Shown in pieces: positions 50,600 to 61,680 of a stretch of 64,000 nt of DNA (position 1 is the first letter of the stretch; the number at the start of each line of letters is the position of its first letter). Below the pieces are notes generated by a model. That model was given only the letters and a program-made list of their open reading frames with translations, did no database searches and was not told the DNA's origin. Both the position numbers and the translations under genes were made by a program. Source of the DNA: Pseudoips prasinana (lineage: Eukaryota > Arthropoda > Insecta > Lepidoptera > Nolidae). The DNA lies in assembly GCA_951640165.1 (NCBI GenBank), contig OX621264.1:7383001-7447000 (forward strand), read 5' to 3'.

Positions 50600-50745
50600 C
50601 ATGGCAACCTTCAAGAAGCGAGCCTATTCTTTTCTTAAAGTTAGGCAACACACTTCGCGGCTTCTCTGGTGTTGCGGGTGTCCATGGGCGGCGGTGATAA
50701 CTTACCATCAGGTGACAGGTATTTTACAAAAAAAATCAGACGCTC
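50600..50745 (+). repeat. Repeat E, copy 3
   Basis: ACCTTCAAGAAGCGAGCCTA, TTCGCGGCTTCTCTGGTGTT, GCGGTGATAACTTACCATCA. It splits the R1-type remnant between its first two pieces. Confidence 0.6.
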
Positions 50746-50911
50746 ATAAAGTGCAGACAGGATGCACGTCGCGTACTAATACAATGGAGTACGGTTCAAG
50801 GGTGCCAGAGTGCAGTCGGGGCCATCCTGCCTCGCCTCGAGGTCAGGGTGGGAAGGAAGGACGGTTGCATTACCTACACGTGACGACTGACTCGGGTAAT
50901 TAACATAATAA

Positions 50912-51487
50912 TACCCTGGGACATTATTCACTCACGGCCATTTGATCCCAATCTAAGCAGAACCTGTACTATGGAAACCAGTTAACTGATATACATACTA
51001 TACGTATACTACTTTGCTTTTGTAAATACATACTTATATAGATAATTATACCCAGACTCAGTACAAACAGACATGTTCAACCAGATAGCTGATATACATA
51101 CTATACATATACTATTTTTCTTTTGTAAATACATACTTATATAGATAATTATACTCAGACCCAGGACAAACCTGGGGGCTACCGGCTAAGTCACCGAACA
51201 TCGGGGTAGTGATCGGCGTTCAAATAAATAAAGGTTAAAATGACTTAATCAATAGTTAAATCGGCTTCCATGAGCACATGTGACGTCATAAATGGTCCGG
51301 AAACGATTTTCAACGTCGAAGCTGATTTAACGATTGATTGAGTCATTTTTAACCTTTATATATTTGGACGCCGAACACTATGGCGATGTTCGGCGACTTA
51401 GCCGGTAGAGCCCCTGGGTGGGAATCGATATCGAACCCACGCTCTGCGGCGTGAAAGGCAAGCATTTACCTATCACGACAACTGGCC
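50912..51487 (-). mobile_element. SINE-C, with internal duplication and MITE-M
   Basis: From ATACCCTGGGACATTATTCA; the block TGATATACATACTATA...TATAGATAATTATA occurs twice (about 50980-51055 and 51085-51160). MITE-M occupies 51174-51414, after which GGGTGGGAATCGATATCGAA and the head resume. About 30 bases of the SINE are missing at the MITE site. Confidence 0.75.
51174..51414. repeat. MITE-M, copy 4, inside SINE-C
   Basis: Tips GGGGGCTACCGGCTAAGTCA and inverted GGGGCTCTACCGGCTAAGTC. The interior is closest to copy 1 (GAGCACATGTGACGTCATAA). Confidence 0.8.
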
Positions 51488-52125
51488 AACTGACAAAGAT
51501 GTTCACCGGAGACGGGTGAGGATCTGAGCCGCATTGGCGGAGAAGCTACGACATATCATCACCACTAAGGGAGTGGCCAGGATTCGGCTCAGCATACTCT
51601 CGCCGAGTGCTTGACTTGGGAGGCCGAGAGGCTAGTCCTAGTCGCAGAGATCGGACGGGATCTGTCCCCGAGAGCTGTCGTGCGTGCGATTCTATCAGGT
51701 GACTCCACCAAATGGAACGCCGGGGTCTCCGCGAGGCAGTAATGTTATGGAAGGAGGCCGTTGAACGGGATCGGGAGAGAGCCGATCTCGCTCGGAGGCA
51801 GAGGCAGCGTCGAGACCTCCAGTTCTTCGTTTCCCGCTAGGATCGGTCCATTTGTTACATATGAGAGTCCATCTGTGATCATGGCCGGTCCATGGCTATT
51901 TCAATTTTAATGCCTTTTATAGAGCATAGCAGAGCAGCGTTAATTTTGACCTTTACTAGATTTTTTTGATTTTTTACTTTGTTAATTCTTCTTAAGTTTA
52001 GGATACAAGTATTAGCGATTAGTTAAGTAAAATACTAATAAATTTAAATTGTATAAATGTCTCTGCCATAAACTGGCAAAAATACGTTTAAACTATGTAC
52101 TCTTATGGGAAAAATAAAGGTTAAA

Positions 52126-52352
52126 CATTATTTACACGCGGCCATCTGATCCCAAACTAAGCAGAGCTTGTACTATAGAAACCAGACAGATATACTACTT
52201 TTCTTTTGTAAATACATACTTATGTAAGTAGATAATTACACACAGACTCAGGACAAACGTACATGCTCATGCACACAAATATCTGTCCTGGGTGGGAATC
52301 GAACCCATGACCTCCGGCGTGAAAAGCAAGCATTTGCCAACCAGAAAGCACC
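52126..52352 (-). mobile_element. SINE-C
   Basis: ACGCGGCCATCTGATCCCAA to CCATGACCTCCGGCGTGAAA and CATTTGCCAACCA. It lacks only the first head bases. It follows the R1-type 3' UTR directly. Bases 52353-52744 show no recognisable gene or repeat. Confidence 0.8.
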
Positions 52353-52744
52353 GTTTTTTGGATCTTGTTCTTGACCCAACCGGCTAAAGTAAGCCTCTTT
52401 AGGTGTTTTTCGAAGCTCTTAATATTATTATTATCTAACTATAGCTATCAAATCGCATTAACGACAGATTTAAAACCAGTCAATCAGTGATTATTTTTAT
52501 CTGTATATGCCTATTTTTTTTATCAAAATTACTCACAAAGTAAAGCGATAACATCCGAGCGCTATTGACAATCCTTTTAACTCGTGCGTTTGATAGTCAA
52601 TGACCAGTCAAGGTTGCACTAGCGACCAGCGCACGCGCCGCCGCCAAAACACATTTTAACATAAATAACATGAATAAAATTAGTTAAACATCGATCTACT
52701 CAGTTTGTGTGACAGTGACAAGTAATCATTTGTAAGTGTTTTGT

Positions 52745-53400
52745 TTTTAACCCCTGACGCAAAAAGAGAGGTCTTATAAGTTTGACGCCGATGTCTGTCT
52801 GTATGTGTGTGTGTGTCTATGGCATCGTAACTCCTAAACGGATTGATCGAATTTGATGCGGATTTTTACATTTGAAAGCATTGACTTATATGTATAACTA
52901 GACACGCTGTTTCGAATAAAATTTCTGTCTCAGTCCGGCTGTGCGCGAGGTGAAGGGGGCGGGCGCAGCGGCCAAAATTGCTACTGAGTTGCAGCGCGGG
53001 CGCTGCAACTGACTGAGCAAATTCTCAATATGGGATTGCGCGTCTAGTAGAACACATATAGGTCAATGTTTGAAAGCAAGTTTCCTTGCGGTAGTTCTTA
53101 GCTATGTTTGGTTAATATCGGTCCAGCAGTGTAAGTGTATCAACTCTTTTCCAAAATGATGTAATTATATTTGGAGTCAGGTGTTTTATAACGGTTAGGT
53201 TAGGTTATACAAATTCCCCTGGGATCGCGGGCGTTTGGGGGAGAGGAACTCCACTAGTCTTGTATAAGCGGTCCCGGGAAAAGGTAACCTGCTGTAGCTC
53301 ATGTTGCCTCAACGCGCTTGTGCGTGCTGGGGAGGGGGGAGGCATTATGTTGTGTGGTTGACGGCAATGAATATCACTCTATTTCATCCCGTGGAGGGGG
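52745..53400. repeat. Two unclassified repeat fragments
   Basis: 52745-53050 starts AACCCCTGACGCAAAAAGAG and has GATGTCTGTCTGTATGTGTG and ATCGTAACTCCTAAACGGAT, a layout also seen at 59231-59400. 53140-53400 carries GCGGGCGTTTGGGGGAGAGG, GGTAACCTGCTGTAGCTCA and GCTTGTGCGTGCTGGGGAGG, shared with 5940-6095. Confidence 0.5.
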
Positions 53401-53444
53401 TAGAAGTCAACCCGAGGAAAAATAATAAAAAAAAAAAAAAAAAA

Positions 53445-54296
53445 TTAAAATATAAACTGTTTATTTCAAATAAATTACATAATACAGCGTACAATTATTA
53501 GGTCTACTGAAATCTTACATTTAAAGATTATATTGTAGTCCCAGAGCAGCATGAAGTAGCGCTAAGGAAGGTGTCATGACTATAGTGAGTGGTCCCGACA
53601 TGCATCGCCTTCCAGGTACTTATCACTGATAAAGTATTTTTTTAATAAGTTTTTTACTTGTTCTATTTTTATTTTTTTTATTATCTGTCTAACTAATGGT
53701 TTTGGCAGACTATTTAGTACTTGGGCCAAGGTGCACATCGTGACCCTCCTTCCGTAATCATTATTGTATTTTGGTAATTTGAACATTGGTATATATGACA
53801 AATTTCGGAGATATCTTGGTCTAATGTTAAATTCTAATTTACAATAATTTTCAATGTTTTCGGATACAACAGCCATTTTTAATTTGTCGAATACATTAAT
53901 CACTTTACAATATTGGAACAACTTATCATAATTATCTTTATATTTATGCTTTATCTTAAGTGGAACAATGGTCTTTAAAATTCTTAATTGCAAGTTATAG
54001 ATATTTGTCAGGTGGGTTTTATATGTGTTTCCATAGCTAGAAATACCATAATTGATTACTGAGTCTGCCATCGACACGTATAACAGTCTTAGGGTGTTGT
54101 ATGGTAATTTATATTTGAGGATACTCAGTTTAGATAGTATTACTCTTAACTTATTACAGACTTTATCGATATGTGGAACCCAGTTAAATCTATTGTTAAT
54201 GACTAGCCCCAGATATGTGTGTTGGCTAACTTTGTCAATTGATTTACAGTTGCATGATACTAACTGTGCATGCATACATTGATGTTCGTGAGCCAC
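53445..54296 (-). pseudogene. LINE ORF2 C-terminus
   Basis: Open for ~235 codons up to 53580: SIDKVSQHTYLGLVINNRFN, WVPHIDKVCNKLRVILSKLS, then LLYVSMADSVINYGISSYGN and RRVTMCTLAQVLNSLPKPLV. The YLGxxIDxxxxWxxHIxxVxxKL block is RT motif E plus thumb; the end (LNSLPKP...IKIEQVKNLLKKYF) is the usual LINE finish. 5'-truncated at 54296, where a SINE-A begins; its A tail is the A-rich run (as T on this strand) near 53420-53445. Confidence 0.75.
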
Positions 54297-54299
54297 GAT

Positions 54300-54612
54300 G
54301 TTTGGTGTTTATGTCCTCCTAGCCGAGATCCGGCCACGGCGGCCAGTCTTAAAGGAGACTAGCCATCTGCGCGGGACATATTATAGTGCTCACGTGTGTG
54401 CGCAAACACAGGAGCACTTTCTATTCCATCACTCTCATGATCCGATGGGACGACTAGCGACACGACCGGAATGAGGTCAGGTACAGGACCGACGGCTTTA
54501 CGTGCTCTCCGAGACACGGGGGTATAATACCGCCAACTCCCAGACTTCGGCTTTCGGCCCGACCCAGGATTTGAACCCAGGACCGTTATCTGCGGTTGAA
54601 CACGCTACCCCA
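54300..54612 (-). mobile_element. SINE-A
   Basis: Plus strand shows CCGCCAACTCCCAGACTTCG, GGCCCGACCCAGGATTTGAA and the decayed head GGTTGAACACGCTACC. Its 3' end at the left is TCCTCCTAGCCGAGATCC. An RTE tail fragment (CTAACCCGTCTGCCAAGCGT, plus) follows at 54617-54725. Confidence 0.8.
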
Positions 54613-54744
54613 GCCCAGACAACGAGCAGCAGCGTCTCTCAGTGTACTCTGACTATAAAACTGCGATCGCTAACCCGTCTGCCAAGCGTGGCGATTATAG
54701 AATATCCCTTCAAATGATGGACATGAGCCTTTTTTTTTGTTAAG

Positions 54745-55780
54745 GTAGAGGGAATGCCTACGCATGGTACCCGCAAAAAGTATCGGACTCGCACCGACTA
54801 AACCTACCTGCCGTGGACTTATCTTGGCGCCTGGTGGAAGGAGCCCCGGGAACGCGGATATGCTGCGCCGGTGCTCCCCTTTTGCGCCATGTCCCAGATG
54901 GTCGGGACACGCACCCTGGGAGGGCTTGGGATTGCCCTCCCCTATTGCCGGCTCATGCCAGTCCTGTATAGCGACTGTGGCACAGACAGATCGCTATCTT
55001 CCCGGAGCTGCTTGCATGGCAGCAGTAGAGAACACTTCTCATACTGCCACCACAGCTCCGAGGAGAGTTGGGCTAACGGCTGCCGCAGCCACCCCGACGC
55101 CTCCTCCGTCTACAAGTGGGATCGACTCGCTCCCGATCCCACTCGGCGGCCTCCTTCTGGAGCAATACTATCTCACAGAAGGAGACCACGGCGTCCCATT
55201 TGGAGGAGCCGCGCACCAGCATCCCGCTTACGATCGCTGGTGGGGACAGATCCCGTCTGATCTCTGCGACTAGGACTCGCCTCTCGGCCTCCCAGGCCGG
55301 GCACTCCTCCAGCGTATGCTGGGCCGAGTCCAGGTCGCTTTCGCAGTGGTGACAACGTGTCGCCACTTCTCGGCCGATCCGGCTCAGATACTCACCGAAA
55401 CACCCGTGTCCGGTGAGTATATGAGTCAGTCTGTAGGACACGTAGCCACCCTTCCTTCCCACCAAGGCCTCGAGGTGAGGCACAGGTGAGGATAGCACCG
55501 AAGGCACGTTGGCGTGCGTTTTGGCGCAGCTCTAGCCATGCCCGCCACTGTGTTAGTACGCGCCGGTGTGCATCCCGTCTATACTCAATGAGCGTCTGGT
55601 CTGCCCCCCCCCCTCCCCCGGATCCCCTGGCGGACGCGTATTTCGGTAAAAACCGCCGCTTCCACTGCCGCCAGTAGATCGAAAGGCGGGAGGCGCGCCA
55701 GGAGTGTCACCGCCTCAAAGGATACCGTACGGTATGATCCGTGCGATCGGTGCGATCCGTATGGGCACCACACGCTGCAG
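54745..55780 (-). mobile_element. R1-type LINE C-terminus, truncated
   Basis: The minus strand encodes TVSFEAVTLLARLPPFDLLA near the 5' edge, then GYVSYRLTHILTGHGCFGEY, the zinc-knuckle-like CHHCESDLDSAQHTLEECPA (C-x2-C-x8-H-x4-C), WEAERRVLVAEIRRDLSPPA, VVSFCEIVLLQKEAAEWDRE and an Arg-rich end. These are the C-terminal features of R1-type retrotransposons. One frameshift lies near 55500. R1 elements proper sit in 28S rDNA; no rDNA flanks this copy. Confidence 0.75.
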
Positions 55781-55807
55781 GCTATTTAGAATAGCTCAAT
55801 GCAGCGG

Positions 55808-55845
55808 GAGGCGCCCGTCAGGCGTTCATATCAGACGGGCGCCTC
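55808..55845. repeat. GC-rich hairpin
   Basis: GAGGCGCCCGTC and GACGGGCGCCTC are perfect partners around a 14-base loop. An RTE tail scrap (GTCCAGCAGTGGACGTCATT) follows at 55880-55930. Bases 55931-56331 contain only a broken SINE-C scrap near 56150. Confidence 0.7.
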
Positions 55846-56331
55846 ATGGACATGAGCCGATGACGTGGAAATATTTTGGAGAGGCCTTTGTCCAGCAGTG
55901 GACGTCATTTGGCAGACATGATGACACAAAAATATGGGATACGTAAAACGAATAAAGAACTGCGCTGAAGTCGTCACCTGGCCTAGGTACCCTCAAATCT
56001 GGCAGAATTATGGAGACGTTTACCTACACGTTACACGACTTGATGTCTTACGCCTGGAAAACCTGACGCGTTACCATCTCTGGCCCATTGTTTCCACTCC
56101 AAAGGGAAGAAACATATGGCCTGCTCTGTTGGGCTAGTAGTAAGCCAGAGGTCGTGGGTTCGATTATTTGTTCTGTGTCTGGGTGCAATGTACCCACAAT
56201 ATGTTGTATAGAAGACGCAGCGTTGGCAAGCCCCCGCAATATATAAGTATGTTTATCAGTTATCGAGTTGCCATATACAGGCTTCGCCTACTTTGGGATC
56301 AGAGTTTGGTATGTTAGTTGTTCCAATATAT

Positions 56332-56790
56332 TGATGGGCCTGTTGGCGTGGTTGGCAAATGCTTGCTTTTCACGCCGGAGATCGTGGGTTCCATTCCCAC
56401 CCAGGACAGATATTTGTGTGCATGAACATGTCTGTTTGTCATAAGTCAGGGTGTACCTAATTATCTATACAAGTATGTATTTACAAAAGAAAAGTAGTAT
56501 ATGTAGTATACCAGTTATATGGTTTCCATAGTACAAGCTCTGCTTAGTTTTGACAATAATTTGATACAAGCTAGCTAAATATCAATGCTATAATAAAATA
56601 AATTTTATAAATGTTTTCATACAATGTGTACCTAAATATCTATGTTACTAGAAATAATAATGTATACAACTATATTACTACAAACATATTCTGGCTATTT
56701 ACAAGGGCTTTTTTAAAGTCTACATGAATAAAAACCTTTTTTTTTATGGCATCAGTTGGCCGTGTTTGAATAATATCCCAGGATATTATT
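56332..56790 (+). mobile_element. SINE-C, split by LINE tail F
   Basis: 5' part TGGGCCTGTTGGCGTGGTTG to CAAGCTCTGCTTAGTTT; 3' part GCATCAGTTGGCCGTGTTTG to CCCAGGATATT. LINE tail F (56557-56741) starts TGACAATAATTTGATACAAG and ends TGAATAAAAACC and a T run. Confidence 0.8.
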
Positions 56791-56799
56791 ATTATTATA

Positions 56800-59230
56800 T
56801 ATGTTTATATTATATACATTATTGTATATATCCATCACCTATATGGTATGCTCAGATGCTAGCATAAGAAACATTGAGGTGAGTCCTATATGCGCACTTG
56901 GCGGGCATGCCCTTATAACTGCCACCTTTCTCTTTAAAAAAGATAAGGCTCTTCCTAATACCATAACATATAGAAATCTCAAAGGAATTCCTCTTGATCA
57001 GTTCAATAGTTATCTCGATGCCATAAACTGGACCATACCTTTGCAAAACGTAAACGATATCGTACTGTATCTCAACGTACATCTACTCGGTTTATTTGAT
57101 AAGTTTGCTCCTATTAGGACGCATACAATTAAGGTAAGATCATATCCATGGATTACTCCAACTATCAAAAACATGATGTACCTCCGTGATCAAGCTCGAG
57201 CTTTGTATTTAAAGTTACAAACAGAGGCAAAAAAACAATATTACAAAGATTTTAAACATCTTGTAAATAAATCTTTGTTTTATGAAAAAAAAGCTTATTA
57301 CGAACACAACATTAATAGGAACATAAAATATTCTAAAATTATGTGGAAACACTTAAAAAAACATTTTTGCCTCCCAAAATCGACCTTGAGCTACCTTCTC
57401 ATTTGAACGATCCTAATTTGATAAATTCACATTTTTTAAACGTCCCTGGAAATACCAAAATTCCTTTATCAATTCTAACATACTATGAGTTCAATAGGTT
57501 TAGTAATGCTATTTTTTCTCTCAAGCCAGTTGATGAAGCTGATATTGTTAAAACTTTAATGAAACTCAAATCGAATGCTGAGGGATGTGATCATATTACA
57601 CTGAAGATGTTTACTTTAAGTCTCCCCCAATCCCTCGACATATTGACATCAATCATAAATTGTTCAATTTCTACATCAACCTTTCCTGAGCTATGGAAGA
57701 CTGCTCGTGTGCGCCCTATTCCTAAATCGCCAAACCCTCAAAATATAAAAGACTTAAGGCCTATTAGTATTCTGCCATTCTTGTCGAAGGTGTTGGAAAA
57801 AGTTATCAACATACAACTTACAAAGTTCATCGAGAATAATAACATATTACCCGATGCACAGTCCGGTTTTAGGAAAGGCCACAGCACTGCGACTGCTCTA
57901 CTAAATGTGACAGATAATATCTTAGTCGCGCAAGATAACCGTATGTGCACAATTTTAGTTTTACTTGACTATTCCAGAGCCTTCGACAGTTTAAATTTAA
58001 ACTTACTTTTATCCAAAATGACTTACTACGGGTTCGATTCTGAGACAGTAAAATGGTTTCATAGTTATTTAACTAATCGTGCACAGTATGTTGAAACTCG
58101 TCAAACAGACGGATCCTCTTCCTTTTCAAGTATTAGGTCATTGCACAAAGGTGTACCACAAGGCTCAATTTTAGGGCCATCTTTGTTTAGTTTGTATAGC
58201 GCTGACGTGGTACAGGTAATAAAAAACTGTCATTTTCATATCTACGCGGATGATACACAAATTTACATTCACTTTAGGCCTGAAGACTATGCCACGGCTA
58301 TTCAGGCTATTAATGCCGATCTTCATAGAATTGTGAAGTGGTCTAATGACAACTCTCTAATCCTCAATCCCTCCAAAACGAAGTACATGGTTTTTGGTAC
58401 TGACAGTCAGTTAAGGAGAGTGGAAACATTGTCAGTAAGCTCATCACCCCTAAAAATATTAGGAGAAGCTATTGAACTTGTGAGTGAGGCGCGAAATTTG
58501 GGGTTGTTAATGGACCAGTCCCTTCGTTTTGAAAACCACATCGCAAACTGCGTACGCAACTGTTTTTACCGACTAAAAATACTATATAAAATGCGTCCCT
58601 ATTTAAGTGAACAGTTGCGTATACAGTTGGTAGAGTCGATTGTTCTTTCGAAGTTAATTACTGTGACACCGTTTATGGTCCTAGACTACTGGCTCGTACT
58701 GAAAAGCTGTTACAGAGGGTGCAAAATGCTTGTGCAAAATTCTGTTTCGATATTCCTCCGAGAGGCCACGTTTCACCATACTTAAACAAATACTTTATAC
58801 TTAAAATGAAATTACGCAGAAAGTTACATCTTGCTTGCCTCCTTTTTGGAGTGATTTCTAAAAAGCATCCATCATATTTGCACTCAAAAATATCGTGGGT
58901 AAATAGTCGCTGCCAGCGCGAGCCTAGACGGTGCACACAGCAGCTGGCTACACCTATACACAGATCAGCCTCCCTCCGGGGCAGTTTCAGATACTCAGCT
59001 GCAAAGATATGGAATAATATCCCACCGCCTATACGAGAACTGAGAAATATTAATTATTTTAGAATAAAATTAAAAGAATTTTTATCCAAAAACAATCTTA
59101 TTATGAATCTATCCATTTTAATTTATCATTTATTTGATCGTAATTTATTAATTAAGTATATATTTATTACATTTTCATTATTATTAAATTACACAATTAA
59201 TTATCTATTACAATAATATTTTTTGGGCTG
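56800..59230 (+). pseudogene. CR1-like LINE ORF2, two frameshifts
   Basis: Reads in three frames: 56801-57370 (endonuclease end, CALGGHALITATF, and linker), 57343-58660 (RT) and 58660-59216 (C-terminus). RT motifs: KDLRPISILPFLSKVLEKVI, QSGFRKGHSTATALL, LLDYSRAFDSLNLNLLL, GVPQGSILGPSLFSLY, catalytic YADD at 58242-58253. C-terminus AAKIWNNIPPPIRELRNINY. Each break is a single-base loss: one in the A run at 57355, one at TTAATTACTG near 58658. The endonuclease motif SDH appears as GGH. Otherwise the protein is well kept, so decay is recent. Confidence 0.88.
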
Positions 59231-59696
59231 AGTATCTTTTTACCCGACTGCGGGACGCAAAGGGTAATGTGTTTATCAGGCTATGTATGTATGTATGTTC
59301 CTTTGAAGCACTATACAGACCAAACGCCTGGACCGATTTTAATGATTCGCACGTCAATCGACTCCTTTCAGTCCGGAAAGTGTCACTAAAGACATGACGT
59401 TAGTGAAAATTCAATATGGCGACTACTGGACGCCATATTGTGAAAATTTAAAAAATTAAAGTCATCAAACTATGTCATGTGGGGTATCGTTGAATAGGTA
59501 TTTAAAAAACATTTTTAGATTTCTTTCAACATTTTTCGATTTGACCGGCCGTTTAGGAGCTATATCGATTTAAAGTTGCGTAACAACTATTCTCACATAT
59601 AGGTTTTAAAACAGTAGAAATTTACGATGAAAAGACGAAAACTTCGTATGACTGTGCGTGTTGATGGACATATACTAAAGTATCTATTAGGTATAT
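59231..59696 (+). repeat. LINE-tail-like repeat, then unassigned DNA
   Basis: TACCCGACTGCGGGACGCAA, GGGTAATGTG, (TATG)n and CCAAACGCCTGGACCGATTT resemble the end-repeat at 52745. The rest (59400-59696) is unassigned. Confidence 0.45.
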
Positions 59697-59740
59697 TGGA
59701 CTACCTAAAGTATCTAACGTTAGATACTTTAGGTAGTCCA
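59697..59740. repeat. 44-base perfect palindrome, no loop
   Basis: TGGACTACCTAAAGTATCTAAC is followed at once by its exact complement. No part of a larger element was seen around it. Bases 59741-60412 show no gene; a smaller hairpin AAGGTAAAATTT/AAATTTTACCTT is at 59929-59957. Confidence 0.95.
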
Positions 59741-60412
59741 CGGTCGCCCATCTCCAACTTCAAACGATTTAGTACTTAACTTCACTTGAAAAACTATATA
59801 TAGGTAGGTACCTACCGGAATCGAATTGTTTTAAATGCAATGACAAAAATATAAAGAACAACGTCCCTTTGGTTGGTGTGAGAATCGAACAATCAACAAC
59901 CGAATTTCATGCGCTTTGTAGACAAGGTAAAATTTAAAGAAAAATTTTACCTTTAATATTATGTTGGGGAGTAACTGTACACAAGTTGCAAGGGACAACT
60001 TAGAATCGAGCCGTTGTCGATCTCAGTTCGTGCATTTTTAATTTTGAATTGAATTGAATTATTCATAAAGCCAGGTTAAGTCTTTAGATGGTTTAATTAT
60101 TAGTACTCTGTACCACCGCAAGCTACTAAACAATCCTCATGATATCAAATCTCTCAATGAAATCACGAGATTGCGAAATTTGCAGTCATATAACAATAAC
60201 AATGACTGACTTATCTCTCAGCTTAAAGAGCTGCTTGTATTAACATGATATTTGGCCCGGGTGTTTATTTATTCATTATCATATCACAGATTAAAAAAAA
60301 TAGAATAAAAAGAAAACAGTAAAAAAAAAATGCCACTCTGGAAAGTGGAACTCTAATTAAATATTGCCAATCGGACTATCTCGTAAATAAGCATGGACTC
60401 TTTTTTTTTCTA

Positions 60413-60700
60413 TATTAATGTCATACCAGATATAACTCATCATACATGCACTTTGTTTGCAGATGACATCCTTATAGTTTTGGCATAGAATCTGTTAAAT
60501 AACTTTGACATAGAAATTAATAATACGATAGAAATTAATTCGCTTGATAAAAATAATCTGACCGCGAATTTGAGCAAGACACACTTTATTCAATTTTATT
60601 AAAATAAGTAAATCATATTTACTAAATATAAAATACAATGGTCATAAACAAAGTAGAGAGTGTGAAGTTTTTTGGTATATAGTATAATTAATAAAGTAGT
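60413..60700 (+). mobile_element. LINE RT catalytic-box fragment
   Basis: Encodes VIPDITHHTCTLFADDILIV then, after a stop, INSLDKNNLTANLSKTHFIQ. FADD is the RT catalytic box and NLTxNxxKTxxIxF the following motif. Stops occur every ~25 codons. Bases 60701-61100 are unassigned apart from a purine-rich GGAGGTGAAGCGGAGGGAGG. Confidence 0.6.
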
Positions 60701-61136
60701 TGTAGAGTGCGTGAGCGGGAACCTACGCGATTTCTTCAGAAACTTGTTCAGAGTACTTAGAGAAAAAACATACTAAAAGTTGTGATGTTCAGGAGGTGAA
60801 GCGGAGGGAGGGGAGGGGGACAAAGACCTCAATTTTAGGTTTTACGCTAATATTGCAAATATGGCGCGTTTTAGCAAAAAATGTTCTAAGATGAAATGAA
60901 AGCTTATAAAATTTTCTATTACCTTATACTTTTCCATATCCCATCCGTTTTGAAACTACAGACTCTGGAAAAGTGCAATTAAAAAATGTTTTGAAATATT
61001 AGTTTCTAAGTCCAATTCTGTGAATGATTCACATTTTTATTCTCTTAGGTCGTGAGGGTCCTGGAAAAAGGTCGTTTTCTGTGGTATCTTCTTCCTCGCC
61101 TTCCTCAGTGGTAAGTGGTTCTTGCTGAGAGGGCTC

Positions 61137-61454
61137 TCAATCATCTTCATGGTCATTCTCGTAGTCTTCCTCGCTAAAAGACACGCCGTTGAAGCATGTT
61201 CCTTGGCAATGAAGGCACGCAGTAGAAAATTTCAGCATAGCTTTGCGACATCCACATTTGCTGCTGCTACAATCCTTGGTGCAGCGACAAAATATTGTTT
61301 TTAGTAAAACCTGGGGCGCCGGTAAATCTTTTGTTGTTCTTGGCGCCAAGATATCACCATAAATTTTTCCACGCCCACTCTTGAGAGAGCAGCTCATTCC
61401 CGAGCCACTGCTGCACTTGGTGATATGTGCTTCAGGAATTATATTTAGCTACTC
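61137..61454 (-). CDS. Cys-rich C-terminal exon or ORF of unknown family
   Basis: The minus strand is open through IIPEAHITKCSSGSGMSCSL, ILAPRTTKDLPAPQVLLKTI, then FCRCTKDCSSSKCGCRKAML, KFSTACLHCQGTCFN and an acidic SEEDYENDHEDD tail before the stop. The C-x-C-x3-C-x4-C-x-C...C-x2-C-x3-C pattern is a CXC-type zinc-binding cluster. I have seen this arrangement at the C-terminus of transposon-derived insect proteins, preceded by LPPAP-like residues, but cannot name the superfamily. The one serine in KFSTAC stands where relatives usually have CS. The upstream part is not visible here, so it is partial. It could be a domesticated or dead TE gene. Confidence 0.4.
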
Positions 61455-61680
61455 TCTTAGTGGCTCTTAGTGGCTGTGTGGTGATGACCTAGAGAATATA
61501 GCCACCCCCTCTCTCCCGCGGGGGGACGTAGAAGTCGTCCCGAGAGAATATATACCAGAGAATGGGCAGCAGCGTTCTCATGAGTACCAATGTCTACCTT
61601 ACTGTGATTGCCAACCCGTTTGCCAAGCGTGGCTATTATGGCAGATCCCCTCAAATGAATGGACACAATTAAACCGCGGC
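61455..61680 (+). mobile_element. RTE-type LINE 3' tail
   Basis: GTGTGGTGATGACCTAGAGA, CGGGGGGACGTAGAAGTCGT, GAGAATGGGCAGCAGCG, AACCCGTTTGCCAAGCGTGG, then ATGAATGGACAC. It lacks the (GAT)n end and runs into the 5' region of the next RTE copy. Confidence 0.6.

Larger units (their letters stand above)
50466..52125 (+). mobile_element. R1-type LINE C-terminus in three pieces
   Basis: Pieces 50466-50600, 50755-50890 and 51490-52125 follow the order of the R1-type end at 54745-55780: AIQSLAAVDARIFNEIYVRR; then GCCTCGCCTCGAGGTCAGGG; then AQHTLAEC, TWEAERLVLVAEIGRDLSPR, LWKEAVERDRERADLARRQR, stop at the Arg-rich end, and a 3' UTR to AAAATAAAGGTTAAA. The gaps hold repeat E and SINE-C. Frameshifts separate the codons. 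Confidence 0.7.

Noticed and set aside
54745..55780. R1 element in 28S rDNA
   Set aside because: The protein end is R1-like, but there is no rRNA sequence on either side; it is a dispersed relative or fragment.
57343..57370. Programmed -1 frameshift at the TTAAAAAAAC run in the CR1-like LINE
   Set aside because: The heptamer would allow slippage, but the break is inside one continuous domain that is a single frame in the intact LINE at 11346-14321, and a second 1-bp loss occurs at 58658. Ordinary decay is simpler.
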